This document shows positions 1-12,307 of a DNA stretch of 64,000 nucleotides, piece after piece; the first letter of the stretch is position 1; the number at the start of each line of letters is the position of its first letter. The stretch comes from Sequoia sempervirens (taxonomy: Eukaryota; Streptophyta; Pinopsida; Cupressales; Cupressaceae), in NCBI GenBank assembly GCA_007258455.2, contig VDFB02047230.1, forward strand, positions 158,914,635 to 158,978,634, written 5' to 3'. Made by a program: the position numbers and the translations under genes. The notes below the pieces were generated by a model. That model saw only the letters and a program-made list of their open reading frames with translations, ran no database searches and was not told the DNA's origin.

Positions 1-438
1 TATTCTTTAGGTGGAAAAATATTATGATGTAATGACAAATATAAACAAACTTACAAGAGAATAAATGAAAACACTACTCATATAGTTTCAACAACTATAG
101 TATCAATGAGGGTAGGCAAGGCATAAATTCCAACTATTCAAGGAGGTTGTTAGTTTGTGATTAGCACATATAATAGGGTTTCTTGAATATGCACAAAATT
201 GGCCCTTAAGATCCAGATTCCCACCACTCTATTGGAAGTTGAAAGAATACCCACACAAATTAATTTTCATAATCATATTTTTTAGCAAGCCAAGGCACAA
301 TGGGATAGTAATTTTTACTGTCTAAAAGATATTTATAAGGCCATCATTATAGCCAACTAACATAAAGATGTCTTGAGGACAAGACACAATTTTGAAATGG
401 GGGATGATGTTAGTAGGGAAAATTCCAGAGTACAAAAC
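1..438 (+). mobile_element. Possible 3' end of a plus-strand LTR element
   Basis: No intact ORF is present. Near 368-407 the plus strand reads like the tail of a Gypsy internal region: a 'cttgaggacaag' motif, then a purine-rich tract (aaatgggggatga), then TGTTAG at 408, which could be an LTR start. The outer Copia element begins 31 bp later, so this older element would be cut by it and might continue after 12757. This rests on layout only; no domain was identified. Confidence 0.3.
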
Positions 439-887
439 TGTTATAGTCACTCAAGGGCGCAAGCCTCCAAGATCACCTACAAAACTAAAAATAACCTTCT
501 ACAAAAGAGAAATAAAGAGAATAAATTTTTAATAGTGAATGCAAGATAATATTAGATCAAATGTAATTAATATGCAATGTACAAGGTTACAATTGAATGG
601 AATTGGAATCTAATGGAATGATTTACAAATGAGAACCCCTTGGTTATATAGCCAAGGTGAGACATGGGATTAGGATCATGAAAAGTGTCTTAATCCTATG
701 TCATGAGAAAAACAACTCATCAAATATTAAATGACATATGAAAAAAGTATTAAATAACATGATAAGATAAGATGAGATCACATGACACCTAAGACTTCTA
801 GAAATATTCCTAGGACCTAAGTAAACTTAAAATGTAAATAGGACCTATAAATGAACTAGATAGGTAAGAAAACTATTTACACCAACA
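439..887 (-). repeat. 3' LTR of outer Copia element
   Basis: It starts TGTTATAG and ends ACACCAACA on the plus strand, and aligns end to end with 12308-12757. A polypyrimidine run at 888-895 (polypurine on the coding strand) marks the inner edge. A TATA-like stretch (ggttatatagcc) near 633-652 is shared with the other LTR. Confidence 0.88.
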
Positions 888-1683
888 CCCCCCCTTAAGT
901 GCAACTTAGAAAGTAGATTATTATGCAAATGATGCAAAGATGGGTCCTAACTACTAGGCCATGTTAGGTACCCATGTACAAACATGATCTCTCACAAAAA
1001 AAGAAAATGAGAAAACCCAATGGGACAAAACTCCTATGCAAAAGAGATAGGAAAACAAATAAGAAAGACAAAACCCCATATGAGTAAAAATATACCCCCG
1101 CCCCCTGCATAAGAGAGAAGAAGAGATACCATGCAACCCCCCCTCAATATAGAGTCTCATGCAATGATGGTAGAAGCTTGACATTGAATGTTGAAGATGA
1201 TATAATCTCATCGAAACAACATTCCTCCATTTAGGAAGAAACTAAACCAAGATGGCATGCAAGATTTATTTCCAGTCTTGGAAGGAAGATGGGGGAAGAA
1301 GAATCATGTGTGATGTCTTTGAAGTATGCTCAAGTGTCTCCATGTCAATGTCAAAAGTTGACACACTCCAAATAGACATTCTAGGCCATACTAAAGAAGA
1401 GTAAAATCCAAAATCTAGTAGAGATGAATTTATAACACAATCCAAAGACAAAGATAACTCCTCTAAAGATAAATATTCCTCCTCCAAATGCTATCCAAAA
1501 TTATCCACACTCATGTGAAATTGTGAAGAGTGATCATGTAGAGAATGAACAAGAGGTTTAGAGTGTTCTCTCACAATAATTGAATAAGGATCATCTCCAT
1601 CAAAGAGAAGCTATATACAATCAATTGTGTCTCCCAAATCTAAAATGTGGGACTCAACAAACAAACTTATAATATCTATTAAG
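888..1683 (-). other. 3' internal part of outer Copia, no clear ORF
   Basis: This segment runs from the polypurine tract to the nested insertion. It has only short ORFs with no domain I recognise. Around 949-1075 it holds a block (taggtacccatgtacaa followed by an A/G-rich run) that is also found at 42262-42385, in the equivalent place in the 41872-44941 Copia element. Its last five bases (TTAAG, 1679-1683) are one copy of the target duplication of the nested element. Confidence 0.6.
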
Positions 1684-2944
1684 TGTTGAACAAGATAACC
1701 AAGAAGGGGGGTGAATTACTTGTAACACATTAAAATTTTTAGAACTTCCACCAGAAATTAGAACAATAATTATTCATAAAACCTTTACTCTGCCAATGTG
1801 ATTAATCATTAATGCAAAAGTAGAAACTAAAAAAAATCACTCACAAAATAATACCATATTTACATGGAAAACCCAATAAGGGAAAAACCATGATGAGGAT
1901 TAGCTCACAATATAGAGAATATCAAAACCGATTATAAAGGCTCACTACTAAAGAAGGCTCACTGCCAAAATATGACTCACTATCCGAATCAGGAATCATT
2001 GTCCAACAAGGGTTAACCACCCAAAGGGCTCACTACCACAAAATTACAAAGAAGATAGAAGATATTTTTTCCACCACAACTCACTCAAACACTTGTAGAC
2101 ATATACATGAATGATAGAGTACACCTTCAACTCACTGCTTCTAGAAACTTAACAATTAGATTTCACACTGATTTACTCAAACTCACATCACATACATTAT
2201 TTTGCATCTATCTCTCATCTATCTTGCTTGCATTTGTATCATCATCATATCTTTCACAAAAAAATATACCGTCTTCAACTTTGAAACTCATCCAAAGTTT
2301 TCCATACACCATTTGCATTTACAAATTCAAATTAAGTCAATGCCAAAATATTCTACAGTGGAATTAGAATGAGGATGACCCAAACACACTTGATGAGGAC
2401 CCAAATAAGTCCCAACATGTCTCAACATGCTTCCATGATCTTTACAAGTAGTGCTAAACACAAGGTTAGCCAATACTCATGCAAAAAACCTAAAAAATTA
2501 AGCACACACAACCTTAACATGATCCAATCTTTCTAGATAACAAAATTCACTTTGACACGATCTCTTCAACTTATCATAAAAAATACAAGACATAAAACTT
2601 GAATAAGAAGAAATCCGAAGCAACTACATTTCTCCCGAACCTCATCCAAATACACAGAAAAACACAATTCACAACTGGTGAACATAACTCGCACTGTATA
2701 ATAATCCAAAAACCCAAAATATGGATATAGCAGCTTCTCACAACCATGAACAATACCTCATATCCTTACTAGCATAGAAACACATTCCAGAGCAAAACTC
2801 AGAGCAAACACTAAATACCTGCAACCTTCCTTTGTTACAATTTTCTCAATATCTTCGACATATATAGCCAATATACATTACAATAGCAACTAGTTGACCA
2901 GTTAACTAGTTGACATCAATGAAAACACTTTCATATTTGCAAAA
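1684..2944 (-). repeat. 3' LTR of inner Copia element (long form)
   Basis: About 1261 bp. Both ends align with 8954-9615, but about 575 bp (roughly 1766-2340) have no counterpart there. That stretch contains typical LTR sequence such as an acatggaaaaccc motif, so a deletion in the other copy is more likely than an insertion here. The inner edge is followed by a polypyrimidine run (ctccctttttg). Confidence 0.85.
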
Positions 2945-3431
2945 ATCTCCCTTTTTGTCATTGATGGCAACACATGATGAGAAAAACCATCAAAGACAAC
3001 ACAAAAACTCTGAACACTACTTTCTCGTTATTTTATTTTCTCCCCCTTAGTAGATAAATTTTTTCGCATGATACTTTCTTCCTTTTCACATCTTCCTCTC
3101 CCCATTTGACATCAATGGAAAAGGAAAAATACGCTTTACATTGATTTCCACTTTGAAATTAAGAACAAAATACTCTTTCAATGACAACACATGACACTAC
3201 TTGCTCCCCCTGAGAGGTAGCCACCAAAACATCATTCTAGAAGAAAGAAAAATCCATAAACCCATTGGATTGATGCATCTCCATATGCATCTATTTCAAG
3301 AAAGGGGGGGAAATAACCCCTAACTTCTCCTAGAGATACTCAAAAGTATCTTTAGGAAGAGCCTTTGTAAATATGTAAACCTGATCGTTCATGTAGGTAC
3401 ATACTCAAGTTTTACTTCATTCTCCACAACC

Positions 3432-4161
3432 TTAGAACTCTCTCAAAAAGTGATACCTAATAGATATATGCTTTGTCCTTGAGTGCATCAATGGATTCTT
3501 TGAAATGTTAATTACACTTGTATTATCACTGAAGATAGAAATATGATCATCATTTATTACTCTAATATCTTTCAATGTTTGTTTCATCCACAACACTTGT
3601 GTATAACAAGATGTTGCGGAAATATACTCAGCTTTAGCAGTAGATAAGGAAATTGAATCTTGATTTTTACTTAACCAAGAAACCAATCTATAACCAAGAG
3701 AGAATGCACCACCACTTACATAATTTTTCTGTCATCTACACAACCTTCCCAATCAACATCTTTATAAGCATTTAGTGTAAAATTAGTATCCCTAGGATAC
3801 CACAAGCCATAATATGGAGTGACATTCAAATATCTAAATATCCTTTTAATAACATGTGTTTCTTTAGGGTCTTTTTGAAATCTAGCCACAAGAAAAATTG
3901 CATGCATAATATCCGATATAGTAGCAATTAAATACATCAGCCCCCCAATCATAGATCTATATTTGCTCTGGTCAGCCTTAGGTGAATCATCATCTTTACT
4001 CAATTTACAAGCAATCACCATAGTAGTGCATACCGGTTTGGAACCATCCATCCCAAAATTCTTCAACATTTCTTTCAAATATTTTGATTGTGAAATAAAA
4101 ATTCCTTTTTCTATTTGATTGATTTGTAGCCCAAGAAAGAAATGCATCTCACCAAACATAG
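3432..4161 (-). pseudogene. Copia reverse transcriptase C-terminus and RNase H
   Basis: The right part (4161 down to 3716) starts with SMFGEMHFFLGLQ, the conserved Copia reverse-transcriptase segment after the catalytic loop, followed by the connection region (MIGGLMYLIATISDIM, ARFQKDP). The left part (3686-3432) is RNase H-like, with LSTAKAEYISA and SDNTSVI carrying the acidic residues of the fold, and ends near HISIRYHFLRE. The two parts are out of frame with each other. The upstream half of the reverse transcriptase resumes at 5926, after the insertion. Confidence 0.88.
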
Positions 4162-4166
4162 ATATC

Positions 4167-5920
4167 TTGGTGCAGGAGCACCTTGTCCTCAAAATGCATT
4201 CATAAGGCAAAAAAAATTGAACATTTGAGTTTCTAAATATGTAAATCTTTGTAATAGGTCATTAGAGGTAATATTTGATGTAATTAAGTCCTTGAATAGG
4301 TCTTTTAGGAGGTTTATTATGTAAATTGGCAAAAATGTAAAAATGTTGCTGAAAGGGTGAAAATTGTCAATAATGTAAAAAGATGCAAAAGTGGAAAATT
4401 GCACAAAGAAGATGAAAGGTCACTTTTGTCCTAGGTAGTTAGGAGGTACCTAGAAGATGATTAGACAAGTGAAAATTCCTTTAAAAGGGCATATGCTCGT
4501 TTGTAATGATGGGGGTGGTTGAGATTTTGATTTTGAATAAAGAGGAATACAGTTTTTATGCATTTTTCATCAGAAAACCACTGTTCCAGGCTTGTGTACG
4601 GCCCTGTACGAGCATGAAAGTGTAGTTGAATGTTTTTAAATGATATTTTGATCAATCACCTTCCTTTTCCTTTTTATTTCATGCATTTTGGTTCTATTTA
4701 GAGTTAGTTATGGTAAATTTTCTCAAAAATGTTAAAACTCCTATCTAGGGTAAACAATGGCATGTAGAATTTGTGTTTCTCTTGATTTACTCATTGGAAT
4801 GTGCTAAAATATGGTGGATTTATTCTATATAGCATCATATTTCATTCTCATAACATTTTATACCAAGTGATTAAGTTTGATGTATGAAATATGGAAGTTT
4901 ATGATTGTACAAACTGTCAAACAAAACATTTGCAAATAGTTTGGAGGAATAAAGCCTAGGGTTTGTTAAAATACCATTGAGTAAGGACTCTTGAGGGATT
5001 TATGAGAATGTAGAGACCAAACTAAGACTATTTAAAGCACTATACAAGAGTATTTGAACCTGGGACATGGAGAACCAATAAGCCCTATGCTGACCTGGCC
5101 TAATTAGGCCTAATTTCAGGTGAAGAAAGTCATTTTTGGAGTATGTTTTCGAAAGAAACCTAAATTTATTCTCACATACATTTTAAATTACCTCGAGGGG
5201 CATTCAAAACACTAATTACAGTCCTAAGGTAGGGTGTATATTAGGAGTTATGACTGACAATCCGTGCTTGCAGGGCTACTAGGAAATGGTTGCTAGAAGA
5301 ATGCAAGACCAAAATACTAATGGGAAGACCCTTGTAAATGTTTGTATTGAGTCATTTCTATCTAAATGGTGAAATTGAAGGAGTATAATGGTTTGGAAGA
5401 GGTCTATGATCATGGATTGGTCATTTTTATGTTTTGGTGCTTGGTGAATGCAAGCTACCTCAAAGAAGGAATTGGTAAATGTTGATTGTACTGATTAGGT
5501 CAAAGTTATCTAATGAAGTTTTTCCTTTGATTAGTTGAAATAAGGTTTTTAATGGTGTTTCAAGTAATTATGAAGGCTTAGAAGTAATATTGCATGAATT
5601 GTGGATATTTTTCCTTGTAAAAGCAAGCAGAATTGATGAGTGATTTGGTGAAGAGTTAGTTGGTTTAGTGCCTTTAATCAGGTTATTGACTTGTTTTAGT
5701 TATGGTAAAGATGAATTTGTATTTGATAATGATGTGGTCTAATGATTTAAGAAATGAATGAATGAAGGGTTAAGGAAAATTGAGGATTTGGTTGAGTTGT
5801 TAAGTGTAATTTGGTAAAATGAATGGGAATTGTTGAGGTTTTGTATTGATCTTCTCCAAGTTGAGTGTGGGTTTGATGAACCCCTGATGAATTGTGTTTG
5901 AGAATAGATGATATTGCATC
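4167..5920 (+). mobile_element. 1754-bp insertion in the Copia RT, probable solo LTR
   Basis: It is flanked by the direct duplication ATATC (4162-4166 and 5921-5925). Joining the flanks conceptually restores the reading frame across the site, so the insert is bounded exactly. Inside are a TTTAAAA-type promoter-like motif near 4481 and an AATAAA signal near 4537 on the plus strand, which suggests an LTR with U3, R and U5 on the plus strand. There is no coding domain. The termini (TTGGTGCAGG and TTGCATC) do not show clean TG/CA ends, so another class of element remains possible. Confidence 0.75.
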
Positions 5921-5925
5921 ATATC

Positions 5926-6560
5926 TCAAACTCATTTTTTATTTCTTCAGAAACATTTTGCACATTGTTTCATTTCCTCCAAAGATAATGCCATCAACAT
6001 ATACTACTACTATCAAGATCTTTTCATTTTCAATTTTAAAGTACAAATTACTATCTAATGTACCTTTATTGAAACCTTACTAAATCAAATATCTATCTAA
6101 CCTTGCATACCAAGCTCTAGGAGCTTGATTTAATACATATAAATCATTTTTCAATCTACAGAGATTATCCAGTTGATTTGACAACTGAAATCCTTCCGGT
6201 TGTTCCATGTAGAATTATTCCAATTCACCATTCAAGAATGCAAACTTTACATCCATCTGATAGACCTTGAAATATTTATGAGAAAAAACACTAATTTTTT
6301 TTTGATAGCTTCCACCCAATCCTCATCTTTACATGCTTCACTTATGGTCTTTGGTTCAACCTCAAAAAGTAAACATAGATTTATCTCACCAGTAGCAGTA
6401 GCTCTGCTTCTTATCAATACTCCTTTCCTCTTTTCTCCAATGATTTGATATTTTGAATGATTCTTTTGTACATATTTAGGTGTCTTTGGGGCCACCACCA
6501 TATCTTCTTCTTCTTCATTCTACTTTTCCTATTCTTCCATAATTTCTTCAACTTCTATAT
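5926..6560 (-). pseudogene. Copia reverse transcriptase, N-terminal part
   Basis: ORF 6501-6247 begins with the linker before Copia RT and contains EPKTISEACKDEDWVEAI, the conserved entry to the RT domain. Further down the minus strand the frame is broken but still reads YVDGIIFGGN near 5990, the place of the usual Y-V-D-D loop; the second aspartate is glycine here. The fragment ends in NEFEI exactly at the insertion boundary. Confidence 0.85.
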
Positions 6561-6599
6561 AATCAGGTTCATTAGATACATATCCATCAACTTCAATTG

Positions 6600-7556
6600 A
6601 ATTCTTCACTACTTCATCAATCTTGAAATTTGTGCTTTCTATAATCTTTCTCAGTATTTTATTGAAACATTTGTAAGCTTTAATTCTGGTAGAATATCCA
6701 AGGAAGATACCTTCACCACATATATCATCAAATTTCCCTAAATTTTCTTCATCCCTTTTGATAACATTTGCTTCTGAATACCTTGAAATACTTAATAGTA
6801 GAAATTATTCACACCATAGCTCATAAGAGGTCTTAGTACTGTTAGCTTTTACTTGAACTTGATTGAAAACATAAATAGCAGTAAGAATAGCTTCTCTCCA
6901 GTAAACTTCTAGTAGACCAGCTTCAATAATCATTGATCTATCAGCTTCTTGAATCATTCTATTCTTTCTTACAACAACTCCATTTTGCTAAGGAGTTCTA
7001 GGAGTAGATAATTATCTTTTTATTCCACAAACTTCAAAAAACATATTAAACTCATGGGAGGTGAATTCACCACCTTTGTTAAACCTCAAGCATTTTATTC
7101 TCAAATTTACTTCATTCTCTACCATAACTTTGAATGCCTTGAATCTATCTAACATGCATCAAATTTATCTCTAAGAAACGTAACCCATGTATACCTAAAG
7201 TAATCATCAATTAGAAGCATAAAGTACCTTTCACCTTGTAGAATTTTCACTCTTGTAGGACCATAGGGATTTGTATGAATCAAATCCAGTAGTCCGGTAG
7301 TAGATTGTTCCTTTGATCTGAAGTTGATTTTAGCTTTCTTTCCAAGTTGACAATTCTTGCAAATAACATTAACATGATTTGCAATCCTTGGTAAATCTCT
7401 TATGACTTGTACTACACTAATCCTCACCAAGTTTTCAAAATTTATGATACATTCTCTAGTGCCATAACCAATTGTCATTAATTTGAGACATAAAGCACTC
7501 TCCATCAACACCCTCAAGTTGATATATATTTCCTTCAGACTTCTTTCCTGTAGCAA
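6600..7556 (-). pseudogene. Copia integrase
   Basis: ORF 7556-7149 holds a degenerate zinc-binding region (INFENLVRIS, then CKNCQLGKKA) followed by the catalytic core entry (LLDLIHTNPYGP). The first catalytic aspartate, normally in a T-D context, is asparagine. LLIDDYFRYTWV follows. Downstream of 7149 the frame shifts, but FNKGGEFTSHEF and a QNG motif near 6985 mark the rest of the core. Normal in order, broken in frame. Confidence 0.87.
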
Positions 7557-7629
7557 TCACTATTTCATATCCTTTCCTAATTTCACATCTCTCATCCTCA
7601 AATACAAGATTATATCCTTTACTACACAT

Positions 7630-7880
7630 CTATCCAACACTCAATAGATTATTCCTTAAACCATTACCATAGTAGACATCATTAGTATTATGCTTGCCAT
7701 CAAAACTTACTGAACCTATTTCACAAATCTTAGCACTAGTATCATCTCCAAACTTAACTGAGCCTCCATCATATTTTTCAAGTTTAAAAAACTTACTTTT
7801 GTCATTAGTCATGTTATGCGAACAACCACTATCAAAAACCCAGTAGTTATTTTCTTGTTTAGCATGAAGAGAAGAAATTA
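7630..7880 (-). pseudogene. Copia protease
   Basis: The minus strand reads FDSGCSHNMT near 7790-7830, the Copia protease active site (D-S-G), followed by SKFFKLEKYDGGSVKFGD and a GLRNNLLSVG ending that leads into the pre-integrase region. The first part lies just upstream of the ORF beginning at 7812. A polyprotein of this type would be cut by this aspartic protease. Confidence 0.85.
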
Positions 7881-7917
7881 TAGTAGCTTCAAATTTCTTT
7901 GGAGCACTTTCTTTTAC

Positions 7918-8895
7918 CTATGTTTCAGTATTATCAGAAGTAGATTCATATTTTATAGCCAAGAACAAGCATTCATTGTCATCAAAATCCCCATAATCAA
8001 ATTCTTCATTAGAAATACTAGCATCCTCATTCACATAGTATGCTCTCTTAATCATCTTTCCTTTTTTTTCTTTACTCAATCTATGTTTATTCTTCTTAGC
8101 TCTTTCCAACCATCTCAAAGCATAATGACCTATTCCTCCACAACTAAAGCATTTAAAGGGTAACTTACCTTCATAATTACTGGAGCCTTTCTTCATCCTT
8201 CTCACAAGGTTAGCTTCTACTTCATTGGGGTTCTCTTCATCTAGATCATTGGTTCTTGTAGCCTTGAAAGTAGTTTCTATCTTCAATCCATTTCTCAAGC
8301 TATGCTTTCTCATTTCACAAGATGTTAGAGTTCTCAATGATTGATATTTAGTATAAGTCTTGTAATCTATGGATTCCTCAATAGCAGATACCTTTTCATT
8401 GTATGCATCAAGGAGAGTTATAAGAATATTCTTCACAATCCTTGATTCATCTACTGTAGCACCAAGTCCTCACATTCCACCTACTATCTCATCCATTATT
8501 TGTACATAGGATTTAATGTTATCATCTTCAAACATATGTAGGATCTCAAATTATGCCTCCAAATTCTGCAACTTTGCTTCTTTGACCTTTTCATCTCCTT
8601 CATGCATCTTTTCTAAAGCATCCCAAACTTCTTAAGTAGTCTTCAAATTTTGAACTTTAATCAACTCAAAATGTGAAAGACTATTCTTCAGAATGAACTT
8701 TTCCTTATTGTTTGTTTCATGCACCTTGATTTCATCAGCTGTACTCAAACCATTAGTAGGAGGAGTGTAAGTAGTCTTATAGGCTTTCTCAACATCATAT
8801 CCATAGTACTCCAGATCTCCTTCCATCTTTATTTTCTAGATAACATAATTAGTTCCATCAAACCTAAGATACTCAAAAGTGACCTTTCTTTCCAT
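7918..8895 (-). pseudogene. Copia gag with zinc knuckle
   Basis: A start codon at 8895 opens a gag-like sequence (FEYLRFDGTNYVI), with a tryptophan-to-stop change soon after. ORF 8436-7918 continues with the gag core and a CCHC-type knuckle CFSCGGIGHYALRW, in which the last cysteine is replaced by tryptophan. A basic stretch (KKNKHRLSKEKKGK) follows. Gag would form the virus-like particle and bind element RNA. Confidence 0.85.
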
Positions 8896-8940
8896 CTCGA
8901 ACCTTCCTTAAGTGGTTAAGCTCCTCTCCAAGGAACCAAG

Positions 8941-8953
8941 ATCTGATACCAAT
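8941..8953 (-). other. Primer binding site of inner Copia element
   Basis: On the minus strand the bases next to the 5' LTR read TTGGTATCAGAT, matching the complement of the initiator tRNA-Met 3' end used by most plant Copia elements. It fixes the orientation and the LTR edge at 8954. Confidence 0.88.
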
Positions 8954-9615
8954 TGTTGAACAAGACAACTAAGAGGGGGGTGAATCAATTGTAACACATT
9001 AAACCTTTTATAACTTCCACTCGAAATTAGGTATTGACACCAAAACATTTTATGGTGGAATTAGAATGATGGTGACCCAAACAATAAGCCCCAACATGCC
9101 TCAACACACTTCCATGATCTTCATAAGTAGTGATAAACACAAGATTGGCCAATAATCATGAAAAACACCTAAAAAATTAAGCACATACAACCTTAACATG
9201 ATCCAATCTTTCTAGATAACAAAATTAACTTTGAAATGATATCTTCAACTTATCTTGAAAATCACAAGACATAAAACTCGAACAAGAAGAAATTCAAAGC
9301 AATTCTCCCAGACCTTAGCCAAACACATAGAAAACACAGTTCACAACTGGTGAACATAACTCACACTGTATAATGATCCCAAAACTCTAAATCTAGATAA
9401 ATAAGCTTCCTATAACCATGAAAATTACCTCAAATCCTTACTAGCATAGCAACACATTCTGTAGAAAAACTTGGAGGAAACACTGAATACCTGTAACCTT
9501 CCTTTATTATAATTTCTCAATATCCTTGACATATACAACCAATATACATGACAATAAAAACCAATTGACCAATTAACCAGTTGACATCAATGAAAACACC
9601 TTCATATTCACAACA
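8954..9615 (-). repeat. 5' LTR of inner Copia element (short form)
   Basis: About 662 bp, ending in CACAACA, with the TTAAG duplication directly after it. Compared with 1684-2944 it lacks about 575 bp after the GAAATTAG near 9030. The two LTRs of one insertion start identical, so the difference arose later. The missing part lies in the portion nearest the internal region, where R/U5 would be expected. Confidence 0.87.
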
Positions 9616-9783
9616 TTAAGTACTCGTCCCAAGTAGCCATATCTAGAAGATGATGTATATCCTACATTACTAAATCATAAAAATCCAAAACTATGATAAC
9701 ACAAGCATCATCAAATGCAATATAAGGTGGAGGAGATGAAATACAAGGCTCAATAATGAGTTCACTTGTGAGAACACCCAAGT

Positions 9784-11189
9784 TCAAGTAGCCAAAATTA
9801 TCATCAAATTTATTATCCACACTAGAGGTGTGATCAACAGTCTAAGGATCAAAGCCATCATTAGAAGAAAATATAAAAAGGTGTATAACCAAGATGAATG
9901 ATCAACCATCCCAATAGAAATAATCTCTCTATTCTCCAAGTCTCTAATGATAACTAAATCAAGAGTGAATTCCATAGTCCTCCCTACTCCATCATGAGTA
10001 ATCTGATAGATGGAAAGAAGATTGTTTTCCAAATGCGGTACACACTAAACATAATTTTAAGTTCCCTTCCTAAAATAAATAGATCTCTTCCTAATTATAT
10101 GCATGTATGTATTGTTTCCCATCAATATAGGAGAAATAGCACAAGGCTTAAAAGAAGAGAATATAGAATGTGAATATGTCATATGATGAGATGATCCTGA
10201 ATCTAGAAGCCATCTCCCTGATCCAAGACTTGTAGAAGCACAAAGAGCTCATTCTTTTCTACTTGATGTAGTAACTATACTAGCATGGCATTTTTCCTTA
10301 TTAAACTATTTTGAAGAAGAAGTTGACTCGTACATTCTAGAAGGTAGATCAATATTATTATTTTTAAGATGTTTCAATTCAACAATATCCTTCTTATAAC
10401 AAGAATTTTCTTCATGTCCAAGCTTCTTGCAATATGAACAAGTAGGCTTCTCCTTCTTAGATGATTTCTCTTTGTAAGAGGATTTATTTTGTGCTTGATT
10501 TGAATGTGAATTTCTCTTTACTTTCTTATGTTTCTTATCTTAATATTCTTACTCTTTCATATGACTAACCAAAAATTCCTGACATTTAGGTGACTTTATG
10601 AGACCCATAGAAAGAAGCTTTTTTTTTTTCTCATGTATTAACATCTCAAAAAAATCTACAAATGAAGGTGTCGTATATGAAAACACCATAGTTAACCTAT
10701 CAATATGAAAGATGGAAATAAAAATTTCATAATTAAAATAAAGTTTGTTTAATGCATTATAGACCAAATGAATGTCCTTTTTTATCAATTTCATATGCTT
10801 TACATTTCTCTCTTATATCATTGATCTTAGTGATGTAGTCCTAGATGTTGTTAAAGTTATTAGGATCAAGGCTTATCAATTCATTATCAACTTGATAACA
10901 TCTTTTTATCTATAGTTCCATACAATTTTTTCAATTTGCGTCATGCCTCATGAGAATCCTTACATGATTCAATTTGAAACAATAACTCTTGATAAATTAA
11001 GCTATGAAGACATATAAGAGATTTAATATGTTCAATAATCTATTTCATCTTCTTATCTTCATCTTTAGGTTCAGGTACCTTATTCTCAAAATATAGAGGG
11101 TAACCTTGATTTATTAGAGCACTCCATACATGTTGATGCCAAGTTGAATAGTTGTATGATATTAACAAATGAACCTTAGAATGATCCAT
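9784..11189 (-). pseudogene. gag and protease of outer Copia element
   Basis: Gag starts at 11189 (MDHSKV) and reads YNYSTWHQHVWSALI before many stops. A clean CCHC knuckle (CSYCKKLGHEENSC) lies near 10400-10440. The protease active site LDSGSSHHMTYS is near 10180-10215. ORF 10032-9784 then gives NNLLSIYQITHDGVG and IGMVDHSSWLYTF, the usual pre-integrase boundary. The reading stops there: no integrase or reverse transcriptase follows before the polypurine tract. Many frames are broken. Confidence 0.85.
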
Positions 11190-12292
11190 GGAAAATAAGA
11201 GCACTACAAAACAAATTAAAAGAATGTTCCAAGAGACCCCCTCAAATAATTCAATCAAGAGTCCTATCAAAATTATTATTTGGCACTTTGTATGTAGTGC
11301 AATTATAATGCCAAAATTGTTTTCTAGAGTTTACAATGCCAAGATGGACCAAAGATGGAAAAATACAATATCTCAAAATGAGATCCTCAAATTGAAATTA
11401 CACTTTCCCAATATGATCTAGACTGAAAATGAAGCCTTTCCAAAAGGAAAAAACTTCTCTAGGTGTCAATATGTCAAATTTATCAACTAGAATGAAAATA
11501 TGCACAAATATAAATAAAAGATACCTGGGATAGAATCTATAATTTTATTCTTTTGATATAATTGTAAATCTCCTCAATACCTTTCCAACACCATAAGAAT
11601 TGTGAAAATTGGATAAAAGGATAAAAATTATGAGCTCAAAAGTCCAAATGGGAGATCTAAATTGAAATAGAAATAACATTCACCAACAACTAGATCTGAC
11701 AATGAAACTTACACCACTAGAAAGAGCACAAAACCAACCTTTCAATGATATCTTGTTTGCAAAAAAATGACTTTTGGAACAAAAGTTATGATTTTTTTAA
11801 AAAAATTGAAATTAACCTCTAATGATGAACCTCCTAGCCAAATAATTTTTTTCCAAAATTCAAATCAATTTAAAATTGATAAATTTTATGAGAATAGAGG
11901 TTTCTGGGCCATCTAAATGCATCAACAATTTCCATTTGAGCTATAAGTTCCCTAATAAAAATTGTTCACTAGATCTGAGCTTCAAACCCAATTTGCAACT
12001 ATATCATACAATGACCAAATTGAGTGAAAAAAAAGTTATGATTTTTTTAGACATTTTAAACTCAATAGTGATTTTCTATTTGATCCAACATTCTCCAAAA
12101 TAAACATGGAATATCAAGACATAAAGAAAAAACCCAAAATATAGTATTTCTATAAAGCTTTGTTGATTCTCTAGGTCATCACATGACACAAGAAAAGAGC
12201 ATACTCAACTTTTCAAATTCACAGAGATTTGAAACCTTGCAATAACTCAAGCACAAATCACCCTCAAATCTGAGAAGGGGATTTGTAGATCT
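11190..12292. other. 5' leader of outer Copia, noncoding
   Basis: AT-rich sequence between the gag start and the primer binding site. It contains short ORFs on both strands with no recognisable domain and several A-runs. It is most simply the untranslated leader. Confidence 0.5.
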
Positions 12293-12307
12293 GAAGCTCT
12301 AATACCA
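12293..12307 (-). other. Primer binding site of outer Copia element
   Basis: The minus strand reads TGGTATTAGAGCTTC directly after the LTR end CTAACA, one mismatch from the usual TGGTATCAGAGC complement of initiator tRNA-Met. It confirms orientation and the inner edge of the right LTR. Confidence 0.85.

Larger units (their letters stand above)
1684..9615 (-). mobile_element. Inner Ty1/Copia element with precise target duplication
   Basis: It is bounded by the exact 5-bp duplication TTAAG (1679-1683 and 9616-9620) and by termini TGTTG and CAACA. It has a Met-type primer binding site at 8941-8953 and a purine-rich tract inside the left LTR. In minus-strand order it carries gag, protease, integrase, reverse transcriptase and RNase H remnants, the Copia order. 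All are broken by stops and frameshifts, and the reverse transcriptase is split by the insertion at 4167-5920. It lies wholly within the outer Copia element and is therefore younger than it. Confidence 0.92.
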
